Of a stretch of DNA of 64,000 nt, positions 1-13,345 are shown in pieces (position 1 is the first letter of the stretch; each line of letters starts with the position of its first letter). A model generated the notes under the pieces. That model had not been told where the DNA came from and searched no databases. It saw only the letters and a list, made by a program, of their open reading frames with translations. The position numbers and the translations under genes were made by a program. Source of the stretch: Artocarpus heterophyllus (lineage: Eukaryota > Streptophyta > Magnoliopsida > Rosales > Moraceae); contig CM046330.1 in the NCBI GenBank assembly GCA_025403435.1, positions 15,894,239 to 15,958,238 of the forward strand. Direction: 5' to 3'.

Positions 1-715
1 AAGAATCCTATAAATGAGACCCCTGACCCGGGTCGTGATCCACAGGTTCACCTCTAAGTGCCAAGCATGTAATGAAGTGAAAATATTTATCATCTTACAA
101 TAAAAGTCTTGATTGGTAATACTATTACCTTATTTATAGATGCTTCATTTGAAATTCAGAGATCGGCATGACATAAAGTTTCCTCGCATCAGTGTGAACG
201 CAACCAATCGATATACAAATTCAGTACTTCACAGAAGAACCAAATAAGAAAAAGATCCTTGCAATGACATTCAGATAATAAGATGAAAAGGCAGGAAAGT
301 AGAACATAAGAAGTCAATTAATTATGAGTCTGTGACAAAGTATGAGAAAAGCTAGTATTTCATATCTTCACCAGTATGAATATGATTTGATTTCAGGTTT
401 TTCCAATATCTTGAGTTTCTGTTACATAGGACGTTCCTAGTTACTGACACTATCTAACCTAGGGCGAATTATGTTACAACTTAAAATACCACTACTATTC
501 TATACTTTCGTATCCTTCATGCAAATATTAGAAAATACAAGAAAGGGAAACAAGTTCCAAGTTGCTTAGACCAAAAAAGCCAACTTAAAATTCCTTTTCC
601 AGTACCTTCAGTATCCGGACGTCAGCAATGTACGTAATCTGCTTCCAAGTTCATCATCCGATGCAATTTGCCTTCTTGAATTTTCTGTCATCATCCTTGT
701 TAATTGTCAAACACG
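1..715 (-). other. MLO 3' flank and probable 3' UTR
   Basis: This is AT-rich sequence downstream of the MLO stop codon. I see no open reading frame of note and no repeat. The first few hundred bases after the stop are presumably 3' UTR, but I cannot fix a polyadenylation site from sequence alone. Confidence 0.5.
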
Positions 716-3700
716 TCATTCTCTTCTGGTTGGCATTGAAAAAGATCTTGGAGTACCGTCTATGTGAAAATCAAGCGTAACCAATGAAGGCATAGAAATA
801 CATGGCCGAAGAACGGGTGTACCGATCCTACTAGATGCTTCATTAGCACCAGCAGCAGTCTCTGCAACACCAGTGGAAGCTTCTTGAATTAATTCTATCT
901 CAGTTTGTGTGTTTGCTTCCGTCTCTGGGTTATCAAGAAACTGATGATCGTCTTCCTCAACTGAGATCACTGTGCTTGCATCAGTGTGTATGGTCGAATC
1001 GTCGGTGAACATGCCAAGCCTTCTTTTCCTCCTGGCCGCCTTTTTCCACCCATGGATCGTTTCCCTTATTCCCTGTGGTATAAGGGCTGGCTTATAATTT
1101 GTTCCCATCTAAGGAAAAAGCAGCAAAATAGTATGAATAAGCGGTTAGAATTTTGCAAGAAATTTGAAACAGAAAATAACCCCAAAAAAAAAAAATATTC
1201 ACCCAGAAATTTGGCCTTTGCATTTAGGCAGAGTTTGATCGCTAATTTAAACATTGCTATTACTTGATAATGACTTCAATTATTCACTCATATTCAAAAT
1301 ATTCAATAGAGCCATATGCATTTACTCGTTCCATACCTGAGTTACCAATGCATAAAGTGGCAAAGTACTATAGCTGCAAAGAAACTGGCCAGCAAACCTA
1401 CGAAGTGACAGAAAAGCAATGACCATAATTCATCATATTAGTCTATAAAATAGACAAGATTGGCATAAAAAATTGTATGCATACCCCAAAATAAGCCTTA
1501 AATAGACAAGCAAATGATTCCACATGAAGCAGGAATTATAACCAAGTTGCCACTGCCAAAAAAAAAATATAGTGATTGGATTTGGATAAATTGCATAGGT
1601 TGTAGAATTTTTCAGGCCAAAAAATATAGGAGTTGACTAAGGAAATTCAGTAAAAAAGTACCCAAAACCAAAAGAATGAAGCCAGTTCAAATGCGTTCTG
1701 CAAAGAAGAGAAAATAAAAGAAATTCTATTAGTTCTACAGCTTTTTGACACATAGAGACCCGGTTTAGTCGAAACAATATTTACGTAAGTGAAAACCTTT
1801 TGTAAATAAAACACCGATAACATCGCTGACCTGGAATAAAACAAAGTGAATCAAGGGCAACAAAAGTTCTGGTTTCTTAAACCAGAAAAGATCATCCCGA
1901 GGCCTCAGCTTTGTCCCTTCGTTAAAACCAGTTATACCAGCATTCTCTAATGCCAGGGTCGCAATAACATGTTGCAGCTTCGCGCCTATCAGAAGAACTA
2001 GCTGTGTACGATGATATTAAATCAGATTTAGGAATGGCAAAGGAAAAATTATGACTCTAGTATTTGACAGCTTTTGAAGTCTTTTTAAGACATAGTTTGT
2101 CGGTTTTTCAAGTGTTTGCTGTTGTAGCATCTTAGAATGTATACATATTTAAAAGAATAGAAAAGGTAGTATCCAAAATCACAACTTAAGGAGAGAAATA
2201 TGGTTTTTCGAACTTACAGTAGTGGGAGTGATGGCAATCCAGAAATAGAGATTAGACCCTGTCATAAGGTACAGAAAATGGGGGAAAAGAGTTCAGAAAT
2301 TTCCAAGATCGAGTATAAATACATTATTTAGAAGTGTCACTCTGATATGTTACAAAAGTGTGCGATGATGAGGTACATTTTGGTACTCTTGTCATACCTT
2401 TTATGTTAAACAGCATGAAAGCAACAACAAATCCCCATAATGGACCACTGCAAGACGTTAAACAAAGACGTGTCTCAGCTGTTAATTTCTCATTTCAATT
2501 TTGCAAAAAAGGTAACAAAATCCAAGAAGATAACTTATTCACTTGGCCGTTCTAGATGATTTTATTGAGATGCTAAGAACGGCTGCAAAAGTGTTGGTTA
2601 CCTCACACCAACTATCTTTTGGAATTCTTCTTCCATGGAACGAATCATATAGCTGTGAAAATCATATTGTAGTGTGAGGTTGTGATTCTGTTGCAAAAAA
2701 GGACAAAAACTATTGAGTATACAAACAGAAATATCAGGAGTTAGAACACCCAATAAATATTGATAAAACGTAGCTGTGATTATCCTCATCATTATCAGAA
2801 GCATATATTTGTATAAAACATACTTCAACAACAACTGCAACTGACAGAAACACAAAGATAAATCAACTTAGATCACTTTATAAAGCAGCTGATGAAAACG
2901 AAAAGGCACCCCATAAAATGCCTGTGGGGTTTAAGTTAATGCATGAAGCTAGCGAAAGCTTTGCTAAAAAAGTTATCTACTTGATCTACCAATTGTAATA
3001 AGAAGCATGCATAATTATAAAACAGGAACTTACTAGCGAATGTATATGTGTAGAATGTGTCTCTCAAAATGAAGGAAACTGTCACAAAAAGAAGATAATA
3101 AATAAAACTACGGTAGTTCTTGAAGACTGCAATAGCATACCAAGATGAAGCCCTTGCGCAATGTTAAATAATCAGCGCGAACCACTGAACGCCCAAACTG
3201 GCGGAAGAAACAGATCTGTAGGATAAAGCCCGCAAAATTTCAGTCCAAATTGCAATTTGATGAGTTAAGCTTTCAACTACTTTAGATCTAAGAGATCATA
3301 GATGCTTTCTTCTGATCAAATGAACAATTTGCAACAATTTTTTAAATAATGTATTAGAACATAGAAGAGAATAGAGGCGCGAATATACGTAAAGCAAAGA
3401 GAGCTGTACTTACCACCCAGATGAGAAGACTGTTTCTTACCGGAGGCATTGAAGTACGGACATGAACTTTGACAAAGGTTGATTGCCTTTGCATGGCCAA
3501 CTGTCCTGTGATTTCTGTTATAGAAAATATTATTGTCATCTTTTCAACTCTATGGAAATGCAGAAAGTAGGCATTCTTATTAAGCACAACGAAGTTTGTG
3601 TTTGGGTAAAAATGCCAAAGTATTAGGATGGAATAACATGAATATTCCAACATATTTAAATAACAATCCCCACTTTCACTAAGAAAATAAAACACATGTT

Positions 3701-6215
3701 TCAGATAAAAAATAACAACTTCATTGTCTCGTATGATTGAATTGGCCAGTGAACAATCCTATTCTTATGAAAATGGATAGTAGCTTTCCTCTTTTGCAGA
3801 AGCGGAGCGGGGAACAGGTCCAAACCACAAAGTTGAGATATCAGTTACTGGGGTTTCCAGCCCTGGAATTTTACTCCTCTGAGTATTTTATGTTTACGAG
3901 TGGCAGTCTTTACTAAACAGTGAAGATCCTTATTCGAAGAGTGGCAAGTGGCTATTGAGGTTTGCAAAGTCTCAAACTTCAGCACTTGGATGCACATAAA
4001 CCTCGTTAAGCAAAAGGCGAATAGTTAACCAAGGAAGGACCTGGGTCAGCTTCTTTTTTTGTTTGCCCGACGGGACAGAATCAATCACAACATAACGGTG
4101 GAAAAAGATATTAGACCCATAAAAATTCTAGCACTCAATATTTCTCCACAGATTACTTGCAAAACAATGTACAGTTCTGGGCGTCCGGGTTGAGACATGA
4201 GGCAATAAAATTTTGATAACATGAGAAAAATCAAAACAGGTCTACTTCTTCCAAACAAACCACCTTAAAGCTTACCAGTTAGAGAATCGTGTCTGTCCAT
4301 GTGAGCCTCATCCTCCCATACTCTCCAACTGTGAACCTAAATATCATCACAATGTCAAGCAAAATGCTTCGTTAGCACACGCATAAGATGTGTGTACTCT
4401 TAGATATTTTTCACTTCTGAGCCCTGTTCTATCGATTAAAAAAAAAAAAAATCACTCCAAGTTCTAGAAGAGCAATGGAGAGCCTCGAGTTTCATAACTT
4501 TAAAGAGCAGCTCAAAAGCATGATAACGTACAAACATAGGAAAGCATCAAGATCAGAGTAACTATAAGTTTCCTTGAACTGATGCCAAGAGTACAAAAGG
4601 CATGTCTTGGTACAACAATTCATTTTTTTCTTTTACAAGTACAAAACAATATGGAGTCTTGAAGTAAATAGAAAAAAAGAAAAGATAACACAACCAACTC
4701 AATCTTCTCTGGTAATATTCAGCAAGCAAACCATATGCGATCATTCGTTCTTCTCTTTCTTGCCAGTGTCCACTAACAGGGAGGAACCAGGACCAATCTG
4801 GATCGAAAACTTTTTGTGCCACAATTTTTTTTATTGCCCCCCAAAAGATCCACAAACTCCACCTTATATAGCTCCTACGTAATAGTAACTTGCTCGTCTT
4901 TCCATTATATCGTGCCACCATCATCTGGAAGACTATGTAGCAAATCTAATCAGGATAATTTAATTTTTTTTATCGCATGGGAACAAGGAGAACTGTCATG
5001 TTCTAATTGCATGAGAATATAACACAGGCAATACTTCTCCTCACTTCACAACGAAACAAAAACTTGGTCGAGAGAGAATGAGAGGCTAGCAAGGAAAATT
5101 CATATAAGCTCAAACTCTCAAGAAGATCTGGGACAAACATAGTAAAGGCAGCCGTACCTTAACAATTGCCAGCAACATCGTCAAGCAACTGTAGGATACA
5201 TGAGTTACTGCCATAACAAAGATGAAGCGTTGCAACTGCTCAAGGCCTTCATACGAAATGAAAGGCTCATGACCCTGACAAAACAAGAAAGTGTCCAATT
5301 ATCCTAAATCATTCCTTATCTATCTATCTTTTGTTTTCCAAAAATTAATGAAGAGTAAGATGGAATTTCATGTTCTGAAAAAGTATAAGAGCATCTAAAT
5401 ATTGAAGATTAGAACATACCTTTTTGCAGGTATTCTGATTTATACCATTCAACATTCTCCTAAATGGGCGTTGCAGTACAGAGACATCAGTAGTTTACGT
5501 TCCTGGGATGAATGTCTTCAGGTTCTTCATCAATCTCAGACCTCGTGCACGGAGCAAAAGCGCTATCATAAAACTTTGATGGAATGCAAATATTAGTTAT
5601 CAAGCTTGAGGTAGCTGTTAAAAGGAGAGAGATAAACCCAAGCAGCATCAACTCTGATCATAAAAGTCCAAGAAAAAGTGAAAATTATCAATGAGAGCAG
5701 TGAAATATTAGGAAGCAGTTCTAATAATTCACTTATCAACCAATAAATAGAAGTAATTCTTTGTACGTTGACATGGTTTCGTACAAGATCTATACCAGCT
5801 ACCTTCTTTCATTTTCTCCACGGCTTCAAGCAAGGGCTTTCGATTGGTCTTCCGCAACCACTAAAACAACAATTTAAATAAACTCAGAATAAAGACATTA
5901 CTAATACTGCAGTAGGAATCAAATACACGGATTTGGTAAAAGGTTAGAACATGAGAAACTTGTAATTGCAATCCTTATTTAATAATCTCTAAATCTTACA
6001 AAGTTGACTAATCACAATTCAATACTTGAGAATATACAATAAGGTAAGAAGCTAATCGAGGTTAAGTATGCAACTCATCTTCTAGGCTCACAACTATTCT
6101 AGATAAAATGGGGAAATCAAGGTTCAATATAACAATTAATGGCTGTCAAAATAAGTGTCAGGAAGTTAGTCATGTCACGCCATCGCAAACCAGGAAAAAA
6201 TAAAAATAAAAATAA

Positions 6216-6249
<34 letters not shown>

Positions 6250-7356
6250 ACGTAAGACTCTTCTCTCTATGGAGATTATAAAGGCAATTACTCAAAACTC
6301 ATAACTTCTATGAATTCATCTGTCACAAATATTTGAAAGTCTGCGAGACAGATATGTCATGTACTACAACTTATTTTGACTTAATGAACGTCGTAAGAAT
6401 CTTTTCAACCAAAGGGGTATCACAAGGGCTTCAATCACTTGTACTCAAATAGATAGCCACCATCAAACTTATGGTTCATAAAACATTCACATGTGGCATA
6501 TAGGAATCTGTTGCTTCTAAAACAAGAGCAGATGATCGAGTGCAAGCAAAACACCAAAAAAAAAAATGAAATAAAATAAAATTGAGAACATTTATAACAA
6601 GAAAAAAAACAATGAGCAAGTAAAAGAGAGTTCCTCAAATAATCATTACAGACACTACTAACTTGCAAGTTAGACAAGCAACTTAACAAATACTAAGAGC
6701 TCTCGATACATATATGCACATAAAAATTTATGGAAAACATTGGAATAAATTAGTTCCACTTTTGTAAATTATAAGAGCAAAACCAAACCAGAGTTTCTCT
6801 CCGTACAAAAGGGTTATCAATTTTAAATTCTCCAACTGAAAAAAGATGTGACTTGCAAAAATTGTCCCCCAACAAGGTTTGAACAGAATCTCTCAAATGA
6901 AGGCTGTGATGCAGCACAAGACGCTTCAGGTTATTTGCCATCAAAAACAACCAAAACAACTTTTCCTTTTCTCTTTAAACATGCGAAAGGGCTTAACACA
7001 ATCAACCAGAAGCTTTTGGAAAAAAAAAAATCAACTCCCAAAGAACGACATTGCCACCTCAACAGTATAAAATCCTTATTTCACCAGGGAAAACGTTTCT
7101 CTAGTATCATTAAGAACAACAACAACAACAACAATATTAAATAAAAAATAAAAGTTACAAGACTGTAGGCTAAACTCAAGCCTAGAAGTTAAAACACAAG
7201 AGGAAACTTTTGTTAAAGAGTAAAACTTACATTGCTTAAATGATGGATCGAGCGCTCCACAAGCAAAGAAACGACAACAAAGATTGTCAAGACAGTAGCA
7301 ACAGACCATGTTGGTGTCAAGGCCAAAGATCTCATTCCCTCTGAATTTTCTTCCAT
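716..7356 (-). CDS. MLO: MLO-like seven-transmembrane protein, clade I (MLO4/11/14 type)
   Basis: Plant MLO proteins are plasma-membrane proteins with seven helices and a calmodulin-binding tail. Some clades govern powdery mildew susceptibility; clade I members such as Arabidopsis MLO4/MLO11 act in root growth responses (family knowledge). Fifteen exons with GT-AG borders, in transcript order: 7356-7231, 5860-5803, 5653-5420, 5274-5158, 4336-4276, 3514-3414, 3215-3141, 2687-2602, 2447-2398, 2258-2218, 2001-1831, 1697-1662, 1552-1485, 1397-1337, 1108-716. Start chosen at [20 protein letters not shown], the usual MLO N-terminus. Diagnostic stretches include [71 protein letters not shown] and, next to it, the calmodulin-binding segment [17 protein letters not shown]. 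Exon 3 shifts frame twice (see 5435-5498). With two bases restored the protein would have about 559 residues, normal for the clade. Family is certain; whether the allele is functional is not. Confidence 0.93.
5435..5498 (-). other. Frame-broken part of MLO exon 3, possible 64-nt cryptic intron
   Basis: Exon 3 begins in frame ([20 protein letters not shown]) and meets a TGA at 5489-5487. A second frame carries family-like residues (SSQERKLLM) and a third continues as [14 protein letters not shown] into exon 4. This is what two single-base deletions would give: the exon is 234 nt, whereas 236 nt would keep the frame. The segment 5498-5435 begins GTAAAC and ends ATCAG. Removing it joins ...IHPRN to NTCKK-GHEPF exactly in frame, at the cost of about 21 loop residues. 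Sixty-four nt is near the lower limit for a plant intron. Sequencing error is an alternative explanation. Confidence 0.4.
6218..6246. repeat. (GA)n microsatellite in MLO intron 1
   Basis: About fourteen GA units in the 1.37-kb first intron of the MLO gene, directly after an A-rich AAAAATAAAAATA stretch. Confidence 0.9.
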
Positions 7357-8260
7357 TTTCTACAACAACAACAAACTCCTCCTCCAAAGACCCCTAAAAT
7401 GACCTTTCTCTTCTCTCAACCCAATCGCAAAGAAAGAAACATGAAAATGAAAAAAATAAAAATAAAAATAAAAAACCTTGTCCTCAATTACATAATAAAA
7501 CCAGACCACCCTCACCTACTAATAGCCAAGATAAAAAATCTGGGTAATTGGGTACCCTACATTACCATAACGTAATCACAAATGTGAACACAAAAATACA
7601 CCACTAATAGCCAAGATATAAAATTTGGGTAATTGGGTACCCTACATTTCTATAACGTAATCACAAATGTGAACACAAAACTAACAATAATTAATAAAAA
7701 CAAAATATGGGTTTGTACAGAAAATCTCCAGTAATCCCAAATCTTTCTCTTGAAAGTAGAAAATCAAAACTAGAGTACCTTTTTTTGATTGGTTAGTACT
7801 AGAAAAATCTTAACTCTTGTAAAAAAAAAAAAAAGCTAGAGTTGGTCTGCAAAAGGGCAATCTTTCTTTCCCATTAGAGCCCACACACTGACAAAGTTGT
7901 TGTCTTTGAGTAAAAAACACCAAAATAGGAACTAGCTAGCTTTCTCTTTCACAGTGCATTTTCTTCCAACCTTATTATTGGCAGTTCCTTCCAAAGGGTT
8001 TAGGTAACAAGTTGTTCTGTTATCTTGAAAAGGCAATCTCTCTCTCCCCAAAAAGCTGACCTCTATTACCCTGTTGCCTCCGGGATTTTTTGGCAGTACA
8101 AAGGAGCAAATTTGTCCTTCTGAGGGACTTGAGAATTTTCTGTTTACACGAAAAACCCTGATGAAACTTGGGTTGGATCTATCTCCTCTCAAACTTTCAA
8201 GAAGCATTCTTCGGTTTGTTATGTATATATGTGTATATAAAAGTTTCTTTTTTTGAGGCC
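7357..8260 (-). promoter_or_regulatory. MLO 5' flank: putative 5' UTR and promoter
   Basis: This is the region immediately upstream of the MLO start codon. From about 7795 outward it is shared with duplicate copy B (from 15607), so part of the leader or promoter exists twice. Two short internal copies of a 7.5-kb segment (TAATAGCCAAGATA...GGGTACCCTACATT near 7520 and 7600) lie within it. A TATATAAAAG box reading on the plus strand lies at 8234-8243 and is kept in copy B (16070-16079). On the minus strand the same site reads TTTATATA. The transcription start is not determined. Confidence 0.4.
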
Positions 8261-10803
8261 GTGCTGAGAGAGAAGGAAAAACAAAAAGCCCAGAAATGGT
8301 GATGGTTTTTAATAAATAGAAATAAAAAGAATAATAGTGATGGTTCGAGGAATTTAGAGCAACTAAATGCTTTTATATTTTATATTTTACGTAGAAGAAA
8401 ATTTAAAAAGTTATGTGAATATAATTAGAGCATTGACCTTCACCAGGCGAGATCTCAATCTTGGTCTGTCATTCTCTGTCTGTTTATTTTTTTATTATTT
8501 TTTTGCCCCCTGTTAATTGCACATTTTTTTATTCTTTGTTTAAGATAGTTGCATCTTTTGTGTGGAATTAGGTGTTGGCGAAGATTATGTCGGCTTAATT
8601 ATTTAAAATGACTTCGGATAAAACAATCAAACACGTTAATATGTTTGGAGTAAGTTCGCTTCGCAGTATAAGTTGGTACCTACATTTTGAACTGTAATAG
8701 TATAAAATTTTTATATATTACAGTATTAAAAATATTTTACAGGGTAAGACACTCATATATTTAAATATTGCTAACAAAAATTAGTTCAAACTATTAGTTC
8801 TACCAACACGAAGAAAGAAAAATAAAAAGAACAAGTGATCTTATTAACTTTGAACATAATAACCACTTGTCTTTGGTTCCTAAACTTTAATAATGTGTTT
8901 GACACATTGGTTAAAATTTATCAATTCGACTGCTCATAATGTAAAACTTTCATTAACTTCAATGTAGAGCAAAAGATAAGTATAACGTAAAGCTCTCGTT
9001 ATAATATTTGAATTCATTTTTTTCTATTTTAAATTGATTTATCAAATACCCTATAAATTTTTACATTTTACTCCTTAACTTTTGATTTTTGGTAATTTCG
9101 ATATATAAATCTGACAATGGTATTTATATTTAACGAACATAATCATGTGATTGTGTGTCAATCACGTGATAATTGTAAATTTTACAAAGTTATACTACAT
9201 CAAAATACTCTTTAGTATTGTTAATACCCATTGATATTATTGCATTTTACACTTATTATAACTATTTATATGAAATCGTCATTATTGTATCATAAGGGTG
9301 TGATCGTCTATGTCAAATTTTGGAATACATTTGTTAATTTCAACGTCAATCAAAACTGCAAAACCAAAAAAAAAAAGCTTTAAGGAGTAATTCTCCAATT
9401 TAAGTTGGGATATTAATCTTTTTTATATCTTTTGTTTTAGGTTTATACAAATTGTTTTTGATCTTATTGATATAGACCTTCAAATTAGATTTAGTACTTC
9501 AATCTATACCTTATTTCAATCAATAGTTAATTTTAAACTTTAAAATGACTAAATTATTCTTAAATAAAATATAAAACAATTAAAACTTTCAAAGCATAAG
9601 AAGAAAACAAAACAAAAAAAAACACGCACACACATACAAATTACCTTTTTTCAGAGTATTATATAGTTGAAGTCGAAAACCCTAGTACAAATTTTTTTTA
9701 AGTTTTTAAAGTTCTCTTATTTCTCAATTTGAGTGTATTTTGGACAATTTCTTGAGTCAAAATTGAAGATTGATTTAAAAAATGTATAAATTTGTGTATT
9801 AAATTAAATATGAAAATATACATTCGACTAGATCAAAAACCGAATATATAATATTTGAATAAACTTAAAACTACAAGATATAAAAAGGTAAATAACCATT
9901 AAAGTTTAGGGCTAAATTGTTAAACTGCTCATAGGCCTAGACACATCTCATGCTAATGTTATGTCATGTAGTGCTCACAATAAAATCATTAAATCCGCCT
10001 GTCCATGATTTTGTATTGTAAAAAAATAATTTTTAACAATCAAATAAAAGAAATATTTTAAATTTTATTGCCAAGCAAAAAAAAAATTATTGCAAGATAA
10101 GTCACAACTTTATAAATAATTTTTTCTTTTTATCTAAATAAATTATGAGAATGGACAGGTAACATAAGAAATTAGCAAATTCAACTAACCTGACATTAAC
10201 TAATAACTCAATCCCACCTCAAGCCCATCGGTCTAAATTATATTGAAAATTAAAAAAAAAGCATAAAAAGAAAAGGACAAATATTTGAAACCGATAAACA
10301 GGATTAATGTAAACTAACTAATGGATTTTTTTAGCGGTTCAATGAATTATTTACATCTATATAGAAATGTATTTTTTTGAATTCTTGAATAAATATGTAA
10401 CATCAACATGAAAATTACATAATATAAGAAGAAAAAAAATTGTATTTATTGGGTCGGCCAATTTTGCTTAGCTCGTGCTTGTGCCATGCTCGTGCTTGAC
10501 TTGAACTCATGCTAGACTCATATGCTTAAAATTATAAGTCCGCACGGGCAACCATTTCATGCTGTGGGCGAATATACCTTGTGTTTATGCGTGTGCAGTA
10601 TACAAATTTCCGTATCATGTTATTGTGCTCATTGAGCGACCCGACCAATTGACATCAATACCTAAACTAAAAATATAATAAAGTTAGCCCATTCTTAGTA
10701 TACGGAAAATATCAACTATAATATGTTATATCAAAGCTTAAAAAATAGGAAACAAAAGGCAGAATCCCACGAATCTCGGCACGTATAGACTATTGGCAAC
10801 CCT

Positions 10804-10807
<4 letters not shown>

Positions 10808-10841
<34 letters not shown>
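10808..10841. repeat. (AT)n microsatellite in copy A
   Basis: About seventeen AT units. The matching place in copy B (about 18832-18840) has only a few, so the array grew or shrank after the duplication. Confidence 0.9.
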
Positions 10842-10845
<4 letters not shown>

Positions 10846-11364
10846 AAAAAAAAAAACCTTCACAACTAAAATTACCACAAACCGCTGAAAAAATATTTGC
10901 AATCCATAATGCACTTCTTCGTTATGACTTTGAAGTTTTTTAATATCGTGTGGTCAAAAACTTTGAGTCATGCTTCTCATATTTTAAGAATGATTTTTTA
11001 TTCCTTGATTTGAAGAAAAATAAACAAAACCAAAACAAGATTATCAAACACATGTTTAAAATGATTTCATTTTTTATTTAAGAAAACAAAAAACTGCTAA
11101 AAAAGAATTTGAGTGGTGTCGAAGCTACCTATATTTGATATATTTATAAATTTATTTCATAGATGGACTAACTTTGCACAATTCTTTAATTAGTGTAAGA
11201 ACTAAATTTCGAACAACTTCCTTTATTCTTTTCTTGGGAAAAATGAAAAAAAAAAAAAAACATGAAAATAGCTTTCGCAGTTTGTACTTATACTTTGTAT
11301 ACTATCTTTGGGATTATTTTATTGATTGACTCATGCATTAATAATTTATGTAAAATGTGTAAAC

Positions 11365-11555
11365 AAATTGATATAAAGCTCGTGTAAAACATATAAGATA
11401 GACAAAAAAAACAAGTTATAGCTTTTTTTTTTTTCTAATCATCATAACTTGTTTTACTAAACTTGATTAGAACAAATTGATATAAAGCTGGTGTAAAACA
11501 TATAAGATAGACAAATTATAGCTTTTTTTTTCTAATCATCATAACTTGTGTAAGT
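11365..11555. repeat. Local tandem duplication, unit about 109 bp, copy A only
   Basis: AAATTGATATAAAGCTSGTG starts at 11365 and again at 11474, followed each time by ACATATAAGATAGACAA, a T-run and CTAATCATCATAACTTGT. Copy B has one such unit near 19506, so this duplication followed the 7-kb event. The copy A stretch also ends in remnants of the repeat family found intact at 19663-19824. Confidence 0.75.
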
Positions 11556-13029
11556 TTTACATTAAACTAATCAAAAGTTTTGATTAGAACTAATTTTACT
11601 AAACTTTTTTAATTTTTTATTATTATTATTATTATTATTTTTGCAGGAGGATCTTTCAACCACTTGCTCAATTTTTAAATACAAAGATATAGACATACAC
11701 ATGACATGTGCATGTGAATCTTTCCTTCCTCACATTGTAGTACAATAATTTTGATGCAGAATTGAAATGATATACCTATCTGTCACTTACCTTCAAGTGC
11801 AACTTCCAAGATTATAGGGGAAAAAAGGAGTGATTAGTGATAAAACGATTTGTTGTCGTCCTTTGTTACAATACAAATGATATCATCTTTCTTTCTTTCT
11901 TTTTTTTTTTTGTGTTTCTTTTTCTTTTTCAAAATGAAAAGAAGAATTTTCAAGCAGGATAAGGAACAAAGCCATACCATTTGACACTGCTCAAAGCTAT
12001 TATATTTTTCTCAAATTCTATTACATTGTTATATATTTTTAATACCATATCAGAACGGTGCCTGATTTTGCGATAGAGTATTTCTTTTTCATGTCCTACC
12101 AATTACCAATAATGAAAAATTACAATAGTAAATAGAAAATATGTAACTACTCGGCTTTTTGAGGTGTTACTTAAATTGCTTAAACATCATTTCTTATTCT
12201 TAATTCTTACTTACTACTAAAAAAGTATAAAGTAAATTTTTTTTATTAATACTTAAAAGCATACTTAAAACTATTGTGACTTTTATTGCCACATAAATTG
12301 AAACATAACTTTACTTTGTAATCATCCAAAACATTTCTTGAAACTTGTTAAGTAAATATTTACTTTCTTAAAACTTTAAAACTTCATTTCGAAACCGCAA
12401 AAAACTTCTTTCAAAACAGCAAAAATTACTATAATGATATCTATAATTCAACCATCGCATTTGTCTTACTGCAACACCCAACTCACCAACTAGTCTTACT
12501 GGTCTCTTGTAGAATTACCGATAATATGAAAGAACTTATAATGAGCTTTCACTCGGTAAGTTCAAAAATATCTCACAAAATATTAAAACATTTATCTTAA
12601 AACCTTCCTCATAAAACTTTTGTTGTAAAGCATCTTTCATAAACCTTTTTTTGTAAAACATTTTTCACAGCACATTTTCATGTAAACGTTCCTCGTAAAA
12701 TCATTTCTTAAAAAGAATGCAAGCGATATCATAATGCATGATTTCATTTATACTTAATCATGAACTTCTTATCTTTATTCTTTTCTTACTTGAACTTGTG
12801 GGCTTAAGTGTTTGTACCGACATTGTCAATTATGATATCATAATTTTAACATAACATTATGCCTTCCTTTTAAAAATCAATTTTAGCATTTTAATATAGT
12901 TTTAATTTTAACATGAGCTAATATAATATTTTTTTGTTGTTAATTCAATGTCATTTATTCAACATCAACATTTTTTGCCATTTTGATAGGTTTAAGCAAT
13001 TGAACTAATACAAAATATAATAAAAATAA

Positions 13030-13345
13030 TAATGTCCACAAATGGTTCCTGAACTTTATAAGATTTTAGTTTTGGCCCCTAAACTTTAGATGTTTTTAAG
13101 ATTTGGTTCCTGAACTTTATATTCTTTTCAATTTTAGTCTCAAGGACATTTATATCAAATTTTATTAACTAACTACTTATCACATAGACAACACATGGTT
13201 TTTTCTAGTCAAAATTTAGACCGAAAGAACCAAAATTAAGACAAAGTAATAAATTAAGAGACAAAAGTAGGACTTTTTAAAAGTGAGGAACTAAAATGGG
13301 ACAAGAGGTAAACCTTAGAAACTGTTAGTGAAATTAACCCTTTTT
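13030..13345. repeat. Weak inverted-repeat relic (GGTTCCTGAACTTT family), copy A
   Basis: The left part carries GGTTCCTGAACTTTAT and TTTTGGCCCCTAAACTTTAG. The right part carries the complementary type, GTGAGGAACTAAAATGGGAC and AGTGAAATTAACCC. This is the common plant element style seen more clearly at 48915-50162. The counterpart in copy B is about 21255-21550, so it predates the duplication. The ends are not sharp. Confidence 0.4.

Noticed and set aside
7932..8207. 91-residue minus-strand frame in the MLO 5' flank, with a related frame at 15834-16043 in copy B
   Set aside because: It is open in both copies, but in the shared part nearly every base difference changes the amino acid, and the copy B frame diverges into a CT-repeat product. 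That is not how a protein under selection behaves.
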